In this document: in pieces, positions 37,620 through 48,823 of the stretch
How the letters are laid out: each line of letters opens with the position of its first letter
Numbering within the stretch: the first letter of the stretch is position 1
NCBI GenBank assembly: GCA_963732795.1
Contig: CAVTAV010000002.1
Coordinates: 248,001-312,000, forward strand
Direction: 5' to 3'
Length of the DNA: 64,000 nt
Source: CAVTAV01 sp963732795
GTDB taxonomy: Bacteria; Pseudomonadota; Alphaproteobacteria; CAVTAV01
Made by a program: the position numbers and the translations under genes
The notes under the pieces: generated by a model
What the model was told of the DNA's origin: nothing
Seen by the model: only the letters and a program-made list of their open reading frames with translations
The model's database searches: none

Positions 37620-39751
37620 ATGACGCGGCTTCACCGGGTTTTTCTTGTCTTGGCGTTCGTTCTGCCGCTCGCGGCCTGCGGCCGGCAGGAAAGGGCGCAG
37701 ACCGAGCCAGAGCCGAGAGCCGGCCGCACAGGACAAAGGCCCGGCGGCGGTCGATGCGGCCCGCCTCACCAATGCCAATTCGGAACCCGGAAGCTGGATG
37801 ACCGAGGGCCGGACCTATAGCGGCCAGCGCTACAGCCCCCTGAAGCAGATCAACGCCGACAATGTCGGGCAGCTCGGCCTCGCCTGGCATTACGACATCA
37901 AGGAAGGAAAATACGGTCAGGAAGCCACGCCGATCGTGGTCGACGGCGTGATGTATATCTCGACCGATCTGAGCCGCGTGAAGGCGCTGGACGCCAAGAC
38001 CGGCAAGGAGCTGTGGATCGTTCGATCCCGAAGTGGATGGCGGCTGGCTGCTCCATGTCTGCTGCGGCTTCGTCAATCGCGGCGTCGCGGTTTGGGAAGG
38101 CAAGGTCTATGTCGGCACGCTCGACGGCCGGCTGATCGCGCTCGACGCCAAGACCGGCAAGCCGGTCTGGTCCACCCAGACCTTCGACAAGTCGCGCGGC
38201 TACGCGATCACCGGCGCGCCGATCGTGATCAAGGGCAAGGTCATCATCGGCAATGCCGGCGCGGAGAACGACGCGCGCGGCTATGTGACCGCCTATGACG
38301 CCGAGACCGGCAAGCAGGTCTGGCGGTTCTACACCGTGCCGGGCAATCCCGCCGACGGCTTCGAGAACAAGGCCATGGAAATGGCCGCCAAGACCTGGAC
38401 CGGCGAGTGGTGGAAGCAGGGCGGCGGCGCGGCCGTCTGGAACTCGTTCTCCTACGATCCCGAGCTGAACCTGCTGTATTTCGGCACCAGCAACGGCGTC
38501 GAATGGGTTCACAAGATACCGGAGCCCCGGAGGGCGGGGACAATCTGTTCGTCTCGTCGGTCGTCGCGGTCGATGCCGATACCGGCGAATACAAATGGCA
38601 CTACCAGGAGGTCCCCGGCGACCAATGGGACTTCAATTCCTGCCAGAACATGATCCTCGCCGATCTCACGATCGACGGCACGCCTCGGAAGGTTCTGCTG
38701 CACGCCCAGAAGGACGGCTATTTCTACGTGCTCGACCGCGAGACCGGAAAGCCGATCTCGATCGAGCCCTATGCCGAGGTGAACTGGTCGACGGGCTATG
38801 ACAAGACGACCTGGCGGCCGATCCTCACGCCCGCCGCCCGCTATGACAAGCGCGGCAAGCCGACGCTGGTCATTCCCGGGCCGGCCGGCGCGCATAACTG
38901 GGAAGCGATGGCGTTCAGCCCCGACACGGGCCTCGTTTATATCCCGGCCCAGGAGTCGTCCTTCACCTTCGAGGTCGTGAAAAATTTCAAGCCGAAGAAG
39001 CTGGCGTCCAATCTCGGTGTCGATCAGGCGCCGCTGACGCCGGTTGACGACAACGGCAAAGCGGTCAAGGCGCCGAAATCGACCGGCTCGCTTCTGGCCT
39101 GGAATCCGGTAACACAGAAGGCGGCGTGGCGGATGCAATATACGCCGACGAACAATGGCGGCGTCCTCACGACGGCCGGTAATCTGGTCGTCCAGGGCAC
39201 GGCGGCCGGCAATATCGAGATCTATCGCGCGGACACCGGCGAGATGATCTGGTCGCGCCCGCCCAATCCGGCATCGTCGCCGCGCCGATGAGCTATGAGG
39301 TCGACGGCGAGCAATACATCGCGATCGAAGCGCGGCTGGGGCGGGTTCGTCCCGCCGATCTGTGCCCTCGGGCGTGCCCGTGAACGTCAACCGCGTGCTG
39401 GCGTTCAAGCTCGGCGGGACCGACACGCTGCCGCCGCTGCCGACGGTCGAGAAGCCCAAGCTCACGCCGCCGCGCGCCAGCGGGCACGCCCAAGACGATC
39501 GAAGCCGGCTCCACATCTATCACCGCTATTGCTCCGCCTGCCACGGCCCGACGCGGTCGGCGGCCAGCTTACGCCGGACCTGCGTTATTCGGCGGCGCTC
39601 GGCGACAAGGACCTCTGGTACGGCATCGTCGGCGACGGCGCGCTGCAGTGCGGCGGCATGGGCAAGTTCGGATCCGAGCTGCAGCCGTGACGACGTCGAG
39701 GCGATCCGCGACTACGTGATCTCGCGCGCGAACGAGGCCAAGGACGAGTAG
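37620..39751 (+). CDS. PQQ-dependent quinohemoprotein dehydrogenase, lipoprotein type (copy 1), many frameshifts
   Basis: About 710 residues. A lipoprotein signal peptide ends in LAAC (VFLVLAFVLPLAAC). The eight-bladed PQQ propeller has WMTEGRTYSGQRYSPLKQIN, TGKELW, the vicinal disulfide in LLHVCCGFVNRGVAVW (which contacts PQQ), GEYKWHYQEVPGDQWDF and a repeated DAKTGK motif. The C-terminal cytochrome c domain has CSACHG as haem site. It should oxidise an alcohol or aldehyde outside the cytoplasm and pass electrons to its haem. Comparison with the downstream paralogue shows about nine single-base frame changes (near 37722, 38020, 38516, 39258, 39330, 39485, 39512, 39547, 39687) but otherwise close similarity, so errors are likely. 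It belongs to the methanol/ethanol dehydrogenase family; substrate unknown. Confidence 0.83.
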
Positions 39752-39776
39752 GGCTTGGACGCCATAACACCTTTGT

Positions 39777-39942
39777 CGTCATCCCGGACGTTAGGCGAGC
39801 CCGAAAACCGGGAGGTTTTCGGTCTGCGAGCCTTGCGATCCGGGACCCAGGTCGAACGCCCAGGCCTATGACAATGGGTCCCGGATAGCTCGGTTTGCCA
39901 ACGAAATCAAAGATTTCGGGCAACCCGGCTTCCGGGATGACG
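39777..39942. repeat. Dispersed palindromic repeat, long form (copy 3, inverted)
   Basis: 166 bases from cgtcatcccgg to ccgggatgacg. Its reverse complement matches 11358-11522 almost throughout, including gatttcgttggcaaaccgagct and the ggcgagcccgaaaacc hairpin arm. It lies between the two tandem dehydrogenase genes and could act as a transcription attenuator. Confidence 0.85.
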
Positions 39943-40021
39943 CAAATTTAGTGTCAAAAGCCATTGTGTCTTTCCCGGAACTTCTCGATAAGATCCGCCA
40001 ATACGACGGAGGAGGGGGAGA

Positions 40022-42134
40022 ATGAGTTTGTCGCACCGGATTTTGCTTGGCCTAGCCTTGGTGCTGGCGGCCTGCGGCAATCAAACCGATCAACAAGCGA
40101 GCGCGCCTGCCGCCGAGGCCAAAGGGCCCGCCGCCGTCGATGCCGCCCGGCTGATCAATGCCGATTCCGAGCCGGGCAACTGGATGACCGGCGGGCGGAC
40201 CTATGGCGGCCAGCGTTACAGCCCGCTGAAGCAGATCAACGACGGCAATGTGAAGCAGCTCGGTCTCGCCTGGCATTACGACATTCCCGACGCGAAACAC
40301 GGCCAGGAGGCAACGCCGATCGTCGTCGACGGCGTGATGTATGTCTCGACCGATCTGAGCCGGGTGAAGGCGCTGGACGCCAAGACCGGCAAGGAGATCT
40401 GGGCCTTCGATCCCGAGGTCGACGGATGCTGGCTGCTGCATGTCTGCTGCGGCTTCGTCAATCGCGGCGTCGCCGTGTGGGACGGCAAGGTCTATGTCGG
40501 CACGCTCGACGGCCGGTTGATCGCGATCGACGCCAAGACCGGCAAGCAGGTCTGGTCGACCCAGACCTTCGAAAAGGACCGCGGCTACGCGATCACCGGC
40601 GCGCCGCTCGTGGTCAACGGCAAGGTCTTCATCGGCAATGGCGGCGGCGACAACAATGCTGCGCGGCTATGTGACGGCATACGACGCCGAGACCGGCAAG
40701 CAGGTCTGGCGGTTCTACACCGTGCCGGGCAATCCCGCCGACGGTTTCGAGAACAAGGCCATGGAGATGGCCGCCAAGACGTGGTCCGGCGAGTGGTGGA
40801 AGAACGGCGGCGGGGCGACCGTATGGTCGTCCTTCTCCTACGATCCCGAGCTCAATCTGCTTTATTTCGGTACCGGAAATGCCATCACATGGGCGCAGAG
40901 CCTCCGCAGCCCCGAGGGCGGCGACAATCTGTTCGCCGCGTCCGTCATCGCTCTCGACGCCGATACCGGCGAATACAAATGGCATTACCAGGAAGTCCCC
41001 GGCGACGAATGGGATTTCGATTCCTGCCAGAACGTGATCCTGGCCGACCTCACCATCGACGGCCAGCCGCGCAAAGTCCTGCTGCACGCCCAGAAAGACG
41101 GCTATTTCTATGTGCTCGACCGCGAGACCGGAAAGCCGATCACCATCGAGCCCTTCGCCGAGATGAATTGGTCGTCCGGTTACGACATGGCGACGGGGCG
41201 GCCGATCCTCACCAAGAACGCGCGCTACGACGACCGCGGCAAGCCGACCATGATCATCCCCGGGGCCTCCGGCGCCCATAACTGGCATCCGATGGCCTTC
41301 AGCCCGGATACCGGCCTCGTCTACATCCCGGCCCAGATCTCATCCTTCACCTTCGAGGTCGATCCTCATTTCCAATCCAGCAAGCTCGCCGGCAATCTCG
41401 GCATCCTGTTCGAGCCGCTGACCGCGCTGGATGACAACGGCAAGCCGGTGACCCCGCCGAAGAGCACCGGATCGCTTCTGGCCTGGAACCCGGTGACGCA
41501 GAAGCCGGCCTGGCGCGCCCCGCACGCCATGTCCGGCAACGGCGGGATCCTGGCGACCGCGGGCAATCTCGTCGTCCAAGGAACGGGCGAAGGCAATATC
41601 GAGATCTATCAGGCCGATAGCGGCGAGATGCTGTGGTCGTCGCCCGCCCAGTCCGGGGTGGTCGCCGCGCCGATCAGCTACGAGGTGGATGGCGAGCAAT
41701 ATATCGCCATCTCGGTCGGCTGGGCCGGTACGGTCGCGCTCGGCGCCGCTTCCGGCGTCCCGGTCAATGTGAACCGGGTCCTGGCGTTCAAGCTCGGCGG
41801 GACCGACAGTCTGCCGCCGATGCCCGCGCCGCCCAAGCGCGAGCTCGATCCGCCGGCCCAGACCGGCACGCCTGAGACCATCGAGGCCGGCTATCACATC
41901 TATCAGCGCTATTGCGGCGGCTGCCATGGCTTTGCGGCCCAAGGCGGGGCGATCAATCCCGATCTCCGCTATTCGGCGGCCCTCAACGATGCCGATGTGT
42001 GGTTCGGCATCGCCAGGGACGGCGCGCTGCAATCGGGCGGCATGGGCAAGTTCGGTTCGGAGCTCTCCCGCGACGATCTGTCGAAGATCCGCGACTATGT
42101 GATTTCGCGGGCGATCGCGGCGAAGCAGCAGTAA
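40022..42134 (+). CDS. PQQ-dependent quinohemoprotein dehydrogenase, lipoprotein type (copy 2), one frameshift
   Basis: About 704 residues. The start is set by AGGAGGGGG just upstream. A lipobox is present (GLALVLAAC), then QQASAPAAEAKGPAA. The PQQ-binding features match copy 1: LLHVCCGFVNRG, GNGGGDNN, PELNLLYFGTGNAITW, GGDNLFAASVIALDADTGEYKW and GDEWDFDSCQN. The cytochrome c domain contains CGGCHG, and a methionine-rich GALQSGGMGKFG follows that could supply the second haem ligand. A frame change lies near 40665. It acts on the periplasmic face, feeding electrons to the respiratory chain. No PQQ biosynthesis genes are in the window. Confidence 0.88.
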
Positions 42135-42174
42135 GCCTTTTGCATGTCCGCCCCGGACGTGTAAAAGACGCCCC

Positions 42175-42981
42175 ATGACTGACATCACCTCACCGGCAAG
42201 CGGCCGGATCGAAACCCGTATCGACGGCGATATCGGTTGGATCGTCATCGCCAACGAGGCGCGCAAGAATGCGATCTCCGGCGCGATGTTCCGCGCGCTC
42301 CTGAATGCCGTCACGGCTTTCGAGGCGGATGACCGGGTCCGCGTCGTCGTGCTGCGCGGGGCCGGGGACGAGTGCTTCTCGGCCGGGGCGGATCTGACCG
42401 AGGTCAGCGCGCTCGACCGCACGGAGGACGAGATCGCCCGGTTCGAGGACGCACTGTTCGGCTCGCTCTCGGCGGTCGAGACCTGCCGCAAGCCGACCAT
42501 CGCCATGCTCCAGGGCTTCTGGATCGGCGGCGCGTCGGCGCTGGCGATGTCCTGCGATCTCAGGATCGCGGCGGAGGACAGCCGCTTCGCCCTGACGCCC
42601 GCCAAGCTCGCGCTCGCCTATGACTACAAGAATACCAAGAAGCTCGTCGATCTCGTCGGCCCCGGCTACGCCAAGGAAGTCCTGATGACCGCGCGGCAAT
42701 TCTCGGCGGCCGAGACGCTCGCCATGGGCCTCGTCAACAAGGTCGTGCCCAAGCCGGAGCTGGAAGCCATCGTGCTCGATTACGCCCGCCGGATCGCCGC
42801 CAACGCGCCACTTTCTATCCTGGTCGCCAAGCGCGCCGTGGCCGCCGTGATGCGGGACGAAGACGGCAAGGATGTCTCCGACGTCGAGGCCGCCATCGAC
42901 GCCGCGCAAAACAGCGCCGACGCCGAGGAAGGCAAGCGCGCCTTTCTCGAAAAACGCCCGCCGCGCTATACCGGCCGCTGA
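42175..42981 (+). CDS. Enoyl-CoA hydratase/isomerase family protein
   Basis: 268 residues, unbroken crotonase fold. The oxyanion-hole segments are visible as GDECFSAGADLTEVSALD and MLQGFWIGGASALAMSCDLRIA. The position usually holding the first catalytic Glu lies in FWIGGASALA (no Glu), while AEDSRFALTPAKLAL occupies the second, so ordinary hydratase activity is not certain; an isomerase, hydrolase or decarboxylase is possible. It lies 11 bases before the malonyl-CoA synthetase gene and is probably co-transcribed. Confidence 0.82.
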   Translation: MTDITSPASGRIETRIDGDIGWIVIANEARKNAISGAMFRALLNAVTAFEADDRVRVVVLRGAGDECFSAGADLTEVSALDRTEDEIARFEDALFGSLSAVETCRKPTIAMLQGFWIGGASALAMSCDLRIAAEDSRFALTPAKLALAYDYKNTKKLVDLVGPGYAKEVLMTARQFSAAETLAMGLVNKVVPKPELEAIVLDYARRIAANAPLSILVAKRAVAAVMRDEDGKDVSDVEAAIDAAQNSADAEEGKRAFLEKRPPRYTGR

Positions 42982-42992
42982 TCGTTTCGCAT

Positions 42993-44504
42993 ATGTCCGA
43001 CAATCTCATCGACCTGTTCCGTTCGCGTGCGCCGGATCTGTCCAAGACGCTGATCGAGACGACCGACGGCCGGACCATCAGCTATGGCGAGACCTACGAG
43101 CGGGCCGGGCAGTTCATCGCCGTCTTGCGCAATCTCGGCGTTCGGCCGGACGACCGGGTCATGGTCAAGCTCGACAAGTCGCCCGACGCCCTGATCCTCT
43201 ATCTCGCGGTCCTGGCGATGGGCGCGGTCTACGTGCCGCTGAATGTCGATTACACCCTGGCTGAGCTCGACTATTTCATCGGCGATGCCGCGCCCAAGGT
43301 TCTGGTCTGCCGGCCGGCCGAGGCGGGCGATGTCTCGAAGCTGACCGGGCGTCACGGCGTCACCTCCTGCCTTGCCCTCGGCACGGATAGGCACCGGCTC
43401 GCTCGCCGCCATGGCGAATGCGGCCGAGAGCGACTTCGCGGTCGTTCCGCGCGACGCGGACGATCTCGCCGCGATCCTTTACACATCAGGGACCACGGGA
43501 CGTTCCAAGGGCGCGATGCTGACCCACGGCAATCTCGCCTCGAACGCCCTCGGCCTCGTCGAAGTCCTGGCGCTTTACCGACAAGGACGTTCTCGTCCAC
43601 GCCCTGCCGATCTTCCATTCCCACGGGCTTTTCGTCGGCACCAATGTGACGCTCATGGCCGGCGCTTCGATGATCTTCCTGCCGAAATTCGATGCCGACG
43701 CGATCATCGGCGGCGCTGCCGCGCGCGACCGCCATGATGGGCGTGCCGACCTTCTATACGCGCCTCCTGGCCGACCCGCGTCTGACCCGCGATCTCGTCG
43801 GGCATATGCGCGTTTTCATCTCCGGCTCGGCCCCGCTTCTCGCCGAGACCCACCGCGAGTTCGAGGCCCGCACCGGCCACAAGATCCTCGAGCGCTACGG
43901 CATGACCGAAACCAACATGAACACCTCCAACCCCTATGACGGGGAGCGCGTGCCGGGCTCGGTCGGCCTGCCGCTGCCGGGGGTCGAGGTCCGCATCGTC
44001 GATCCCGACAGCCACCGCGTCCTGCCCGCCGGCGAGGTCGGCATGGTCGAGCTGAGGGGCCCGAACGTGTTCAAGGGTTATTGGCGCAATCCCGAAAAGA
44101 CCGCCGAGGCCTTTCGCCAGGACGGCTGGTTCATCACCGGCGATTTGGGCCGGATCGATGGAAACGGTTATCTGCATCTCTCGGGCCGGGAGAAGGACCT
44201 CATCATCTCCGGCGGCTTCAATGTCTACCCGACTGAGGTCGAGACCGAGATCGACGCGCTGCCCGGCGTCGTCGAATCCGCCGTCATCGGTCTGCCCCAC
44301 GCCGATTTCGGCGAGGGGGTCACGGCCGTCGTCGTCGCCAAGGAGCCTCTCGACGAAGCCGCTACGATCGCCGCGCTGGGCCAGCGGCTGGCGAAATACA
44401 AACTGCCGAAGCGGGTGTTGATCGCGGACGAACTGCCGCGCAATACGATGGGCAAGGTTCAGAAGAACGTGCTCAGGGATCGGTACAAGGCCATTTATGG
44501 GTAA
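42993..44504 (+). CDS. matB: Malonyl-CoA synthetase, frameshifted
   Basis: About 503 residues of the AMP-forming acyl-CoA ligase family. The resemblance to MatB is close throughout: VKLDKSPDALILYLAVLAMGAVYVPLN, the AMP loop LYTSGTTGRSKGAMLTHGNLASN, MGVPTFYTRLL, ISGSAPLLAETHREFEARTGH, and ERYGMTETNMNTSNPYDG. It continues with WFITGDLGRID and the catalytic Lys region LPRNTMGKVQKNVLR. Frame changes lie near 43383, 43582 and 43725. MatB joins malonate (or methylmalonate) to CoA using ATP. The adjacent enoyl-CoA hydratase-like gene suggests further CoA-ester chemistry, but no malonyl-CoA decarboxylase is beside it. Confidence 0.85.
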
Positions 44505-44677
44505 GGCGGACGTCAAACTCGGCCTGGCGTCCTCCCATTCCATGCGATCTTGTACCAGGATTCTTCGGCGAATAGGATGCCCCCAAAGGTTGAGACTGGT
44601 GCCGGTTTGGAGCCTAGATTGCTTCAAATGAAACGATCCAGTAAGGTTCGCGCACCTTTTGGGAGGGAACAGAATTG

Positions 44678-46769
44678 GTGGGGCGCTGCACGAGAGTCGC
44701 TTTGATCACCGGCGTATCGAGCCTGGCGATCGCGCAGGCGGCATACGCGGCGGTTTCCGGCAACTCCGGGTCGGATCTTCCGTTGCCGGAAGTCACGATC
44801 GTCGGGACCGGGCTGCCGGAGGCCGCAAGCACGGCTGTCCTTCCGGTCACCTTTCTCAGCCGCGACCAGCTCGAAAACCAGCCGTCTTTGAGGCTGGACG
44901 AAGTCCTCGGTGAAATACCCGGCGTTTCGCTGTTTCGACGCGCGTCGAGCCGGTCCGCTCATCCGACGACCCAGGGCGTGACCCTGCGCGGCTTCGGGCC
45001 GAACGGGGCTGGCCGAACCCTCGTGATCCTCGACGGCGTGCCGCTCAACGACCCGTTCGGCGGCTGGGTGCCCTGGACGGCGCTGTCGTCCCTGTCGCTC
45101 GGCGAGGCCGTGGTGGTCGAAGGCGGCGGTGCAGGCGCCTGGGGCAATCAGGCCCTCGCCGGCGTGATCGAGCTCAAATCCCAGCCGCGCGGCAAGATCT
45201 GGGCCGAAGGCCGCGGCGGTACGCAATCGACCTTCGAGGGCGGCGCGGGCGGCACAACTGATGTCGGCCCCGGCGACGTCATGGTGGAAGGCGGCGGCTC
45301 GCGGTCGGACGGATTTTATCTTCTCGGCCCCACCCAGCGCGGACCGATCGACGTCCGCGCCCGGAGCAACGACTGGCACGGCCGAATGCGCTATTCGGTG
45401 CCCGTCGGCGACGACACCCAGGTTCACGCGGTCATCGATCATTTCGAGGAGAACCGGGTCAACGGCCTGGAAGACGCCACCAACAGCACCCGCGGCACCG
45501 ACGGCAGCCTTAGAATCACCCGCGACAATCCCGGCGGCGTCAGCTTCGAGGCGACCGGCTATTGGAAGGATCGCAGCTTCCGCAGCACGTTCGCTTCCGT
45601 GGACGATACGCGCTCGAGCTCGCGGCCGGTGCTCGACCAGTATGTGCCGTCCACCGGTCTCGGCTTCAACGGCGCGTTGCGCTTCGATCTGTCCGCCGAC
45701 ACCCAGCTCCAATTCGGCGTCGACATCCGCCACGACAAGGGCCGGACCCATGAGATGTTCCGCAATCTCGGCGCCGGCTATACCCGCAACCGCGTGGCGG
45801 GCGGCGAGGAGCTTCTGAGCGGCGCCTATGGCGAGGTCACGACCCAGGTCAAAGGCGTCACCCTGACCGCGTCCGGCCGCCTCGACTATTGGAAGGTCAG
45901 CAACGGCGAGATCATCGAAACCGACATCGCGACCGGTGACTTCACCCGCAACGACACGATTTCGAATCGCAGCGGCTGGGTCGCCAACGGCCGCATCGGC
46001 GCGCGCGCGCCGATCGACGACGAGAACGCCTTTACGGCCGCCGGTTATACGGGTTTCCGCGTGCCTACCATCAACGAGTTCTTCCGTCCCTTCCGGGTCG
46101 GCAACGACATCACCGACGCCAACCCGAATCTCAAGCCCGAACGGCTCTACGGCATCAATGCCGGCTTCACCCATGACGGCGAATACATCTCCGGCTCGGT
46201 CGACCTCTTCCGACTGTGGCTCGACGACGGTGTCGGCAATGTGACGATCGCGCAGGGTCCGGGCAATTTCCCGCCGGTTGGCTTCGTTCCCGCAGGCGGT
46301 TCGCTCCGTCAGCGGCAGAACATCCCGCAGACCTCGGCCAAGGGCGCGGAGGCGGCGGTCACCTATCGTCCGAACGACAGATTGGCCATTACGCTGCGCT
46401 ATCTCTATACCGATTCCAAAGTCAGCAAGGCGGATGCGGCCACGGGCCTGGAGGGCAAGATCGTGGCGGGATCGCCAAAGAGCCAGGGCACGGTCACGGT
46501 CGAGGGCGACGTCACCGAGCCAGCTGCACGCGATGGCGGATCTGCGATTCTCGTCCGGCCAATGGGACGACGATCAGAACACGAGGCGTCTCGGCGGCAT
46601 CGTCACAGTCGACTTTGCGATGCAGTACAAGATCGGCACAGGGGTCGCGCTGACGTTGTCAGGTCAGAATATATTCAACGAGAAGGTGGTTTCGGCATTG
46701 TCGGCCGATGGCCTGGAAACGCTGGCAAACGAGCGGATGATCATGGGCGGCGTTCGGTTGACCTATTAA
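44678..46769 (+). CDS. TonB-dependent outer-membrane receptor, one frameshift
   Basis: About 697 residues. There is no ATG; GTG at 44678 or TTG at 44675 follows GGGAGGG by 8-10 bases. A signal peptide (ALITGVSSLAIAQAAYAA) precedes the TonB-box-like LPEVTIVGTG. The plug domain has RSAHPTTQGVTLRGFGPNGAGRTLVILDGVPLND and VVVEGGGAGAWGNQALAGVIEL. The barrel carries NPNLKPERLYGINAGF and ends GGVRLTY, a proper aromatic beta-signal, after a frame change near 46527. The plug and late-barrel motifs resemble siderophore/vitamin receptors; the ligand is unknown. Confidence 0.85.
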
Positions 46770-46963
46770 CCCGAACTTCCGGCATGCTATAAGATTGACA
46801 GATTCGTGACGTCCGAGGCCGATGCAGCAGGCTGGACTTGGCCGGTCAAAGTTAGGATCATCGCCCTGACGCGAGGCTCTCGCGCGGGCGGAGGTTGCGT
46901 TCGAGACTGGACTTGATTTGGGGGTCCATCCCTTAACTACCTTGAGGAATGAGAGGAAATATC

Positions 46964-47567
46964 ATGAAGAAAGTGCTCAGCGCGGGTGTGTTCGCCGCCC
47001 TGATGGCGTTTGGTTACACGGCGTCCGTCGTCGGCGGCCGATATCGGCGTTCCCTCCGGGAAATACGATATGGATCCGGCCCATGCCTATATTGCGTTCA
47101 GCTATACGCATATGGGTTTTTCGCACCCGATCCTGCGCTTCAATAAATTCAACGCCGAACTCGACTTCAACTCGGCCGATCCGACCAAGAGCACGCTCTC
47201 GGTGATGGTCGATCCGAGCAGCATCGACGCCGGCACCGACACGTTCAACGAGCATCTGACCAGCGACCGTTTCTTCGACACCGCCAAGTTCAAGGAGATC
47301 ACCTTCAAGGCGACGTCGATGAAGGTCACGGGCGACAACACCGGCACGATCACCGGCAACCTGACGATCAAGGGCATGACCCATCCGGTGACCCTTAACG
47401 TGACCATGAACAAGGCCGGCACCAATCCGATGACCCAGGGCCCCGCCCTCGGCTTTTCGGCTACCGGCACGCTGAAGCGGTCGGAATGGGGCCTCGGCGC
47501 CTATGCTCCGAACGTCAGCGACGAGGTTCATCTCATGATCGAGGCCGAATTCCACAAGGCCAAATAA
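46964..47567 (+). CDS. YceI-family periplasmic protein, one frameshift
   Basis: About 200 residues. GAGAGGA precedes the ATG (MKKVLSAGVFAALMAFGYTAS, a signal peptide). The frame changes near 47033 just at the cleavage site, then AADIGVPSGKYDMDPAHAYIAFSYTHMGFSHP begins the YceI lipocalin-like barrel. DTFNEHLTSDRFFDTAKFKEITFKAT and GNLTIKGMTHPVTLNVTMN are family hallmarks. YceI proteins bind polyisoprenoid or similar lipids in the periplasm. It is followed after 4 bases by a cytochrome b561 gene and then another YceI gene, so the three form one operon. Confidence 0.85.
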
Positions 47568-47571
47568 GGCC

Positions 47572-48165
47572 GTGGCAGGCTCTCGTAGACGAAGCAAGTA
47601 CTCTGCGGTTGCGATCACCCTTCACTGGGTGATCGCAATTTGCATTATCGGCATGATTCCGCTCGGTCTCTACATGACCGACCTGCCGAAAGAGCAGATT
47701 GCGCTGCAATTCAAGCTCTACCAGCTTCACAAATCGATCGGCATTACGATCCTTTTGCTGTCGGTTATCCGAGTGCTGTGGCGGGTGTTCAACCGGCCGC
47801 CGCCGCTGCCCGACGGGATGCCGGCCTGGGAGAGGGTGGGGGCGAAGATTTCCCATTACGGCTTCTATTTCCTGATTTTGGCAGTGCCTTTCGTGGGCTG
47901 GGGCATGGTTTCCACCGAGAAACCCAATGTCCCGACCGTGCTGTTCAGTCATATCTACTGGCCGCACATCGCGTTCTTCCACAATTCGGCCAATCGAATG
48001 GGGTGGAACGAATTCTTTGACAAATCCCACTCGATCCTGGCATGGACAATCGTCGCCTTGCTGGTGCTTCACATTGGGGCGGCGCTGAAACACCATTTCT
48101 TTGAACGGGACGACGTCTTGGCCCGCATGGTGCCTTTCGTTCGTCCCATGGGCGGAAAGCTATAG
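47572..48165 (+). CDS. Cytochrome b561-type membrane haem protein
   Basis: 197 residues, unbroken, GTG start four bases after the YceI stop. Four membrane segments are visible, with paired haem-ligand histidines in TLHWVIAICIIGMI, YQLHKSIGITILLLSVIRVLWR, SHYGFYFLILAVPFVGWG and KSHSILAWTIVALLVLHIGAALKHHF. Bacterial b561 proteins move electrons between the quinone pool and periplasmic partners. The association with YceI proteins on both sides is common in proteobacteria, but its purpose is unclear. Confidence 0.9.
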   Translation: MAGSRRRSKYSAVAITLHWVIAICIIGMIPLGLYMTDLPKEQIALQFKLYQLHKSIGITILLLSVIRVLWRVFNRPPPLPDGMPAWERVGAKISHYGFYFLILAVPFVGWGMVSTEKPNVPTVLFSHIYWPHIAFFHNSANRMGWNEFFDKSHSILAWTIVALLVLHIGAALKHHFFERDDVLARMVPFVRPMGGKL

Positions 48166-48184
48166 AAACTCCGGAACCACGAAC

Positions 48185-48811
48185 ATGATGAAAGCTCTTG
48201 TCGTCGTCGCCTCGGTCCTGCTTTTGGCGGCCTGCGGAAACAAATCGGACTCAACGGGTGCATCGAGCGACAGTTCCGGCGCCTCGACGCAAACCAAATC
48301 GGAAGCGGCGGTTACCGGGAACTGGAAGATCATTCCGGAGTTGAGCCGGATCACCTTCACCTCGACCCAGACCGGCAAGGCCTTCATGGGCGAGTTCAAG
48401 AATTTCAATGCAGTCATCCAGCTCGACCCGAACAACTTGGCGGACGCTCATATCGAGGTGACGATCGATATGTCGTCGGTCGACGCCCATGACGAGCAGC
48501 GGAACCTGGCGCTCAAGGGCGAGGAGTGGTTCGACGTCTCGCACTTCCCGACCGCGGTGTTCAAATCCGACTCGGTCAAGATGCTCGACGATGGCAGCTA
48601 TCAGGCGGTCGGTGCGCTGACGATCCGGGACATCACGATGAATCTCACCGTGCCGTTCACCCTCGATATCGGCGGCAACCAGGCGCGGGCCTTCGGTGAA
48701 TTCAATCTGATGCGCACCGACTACAAGCTCGCCCCGGATTACGGCGACGACTCCGCCGGCGTCAAGGTCATGGTGACCTTCGACGTTACGGCCACGAAGA
48801 TCGGGTCGTAG
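48185..48811 (+). CDS. YceI-family lipoprotein
   Basis: 208 residues. A lipoprotein signal (MMKALVVVASVLLLAAC) gives a lipidated Cys followed by a Ser/Thr-rich linker (GNKSDSTGASSDSSGAST). The YceI barrel then reads WKIIPELSRITFTSTQTGKAFMGEFKNF, ALKGEEWFDVSHFPTAVF and VGALTIRDITMNLTVPFTLD. It is unbroken. It is the third gene of the YceI-b561-YceI unit. Anchoring to a membrane separates it from the soluble YceI encoded upstream. Confidence 0.88.
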   Translation: MMKALVVVASVLLLAACGNKSDSTGASSDSSGASTQTKSEAAVTGNWKIIPELSRITFTSTQTGKAFMGEFKNFNAVIQLDPNNLADAHIEVTIDMSSVDAHDEQRNLALKGEEWFDVSHFPTAVFKSDSVKMLDDGSYQAVGALTIRDITMNLTVPFTLDIGGNQARAFGEFNLMRTDYKLAPDYGDDSAGVKVMVTFDVTATKIGS

Positions 48812-48823
48812 GCGGGCGAGGGC

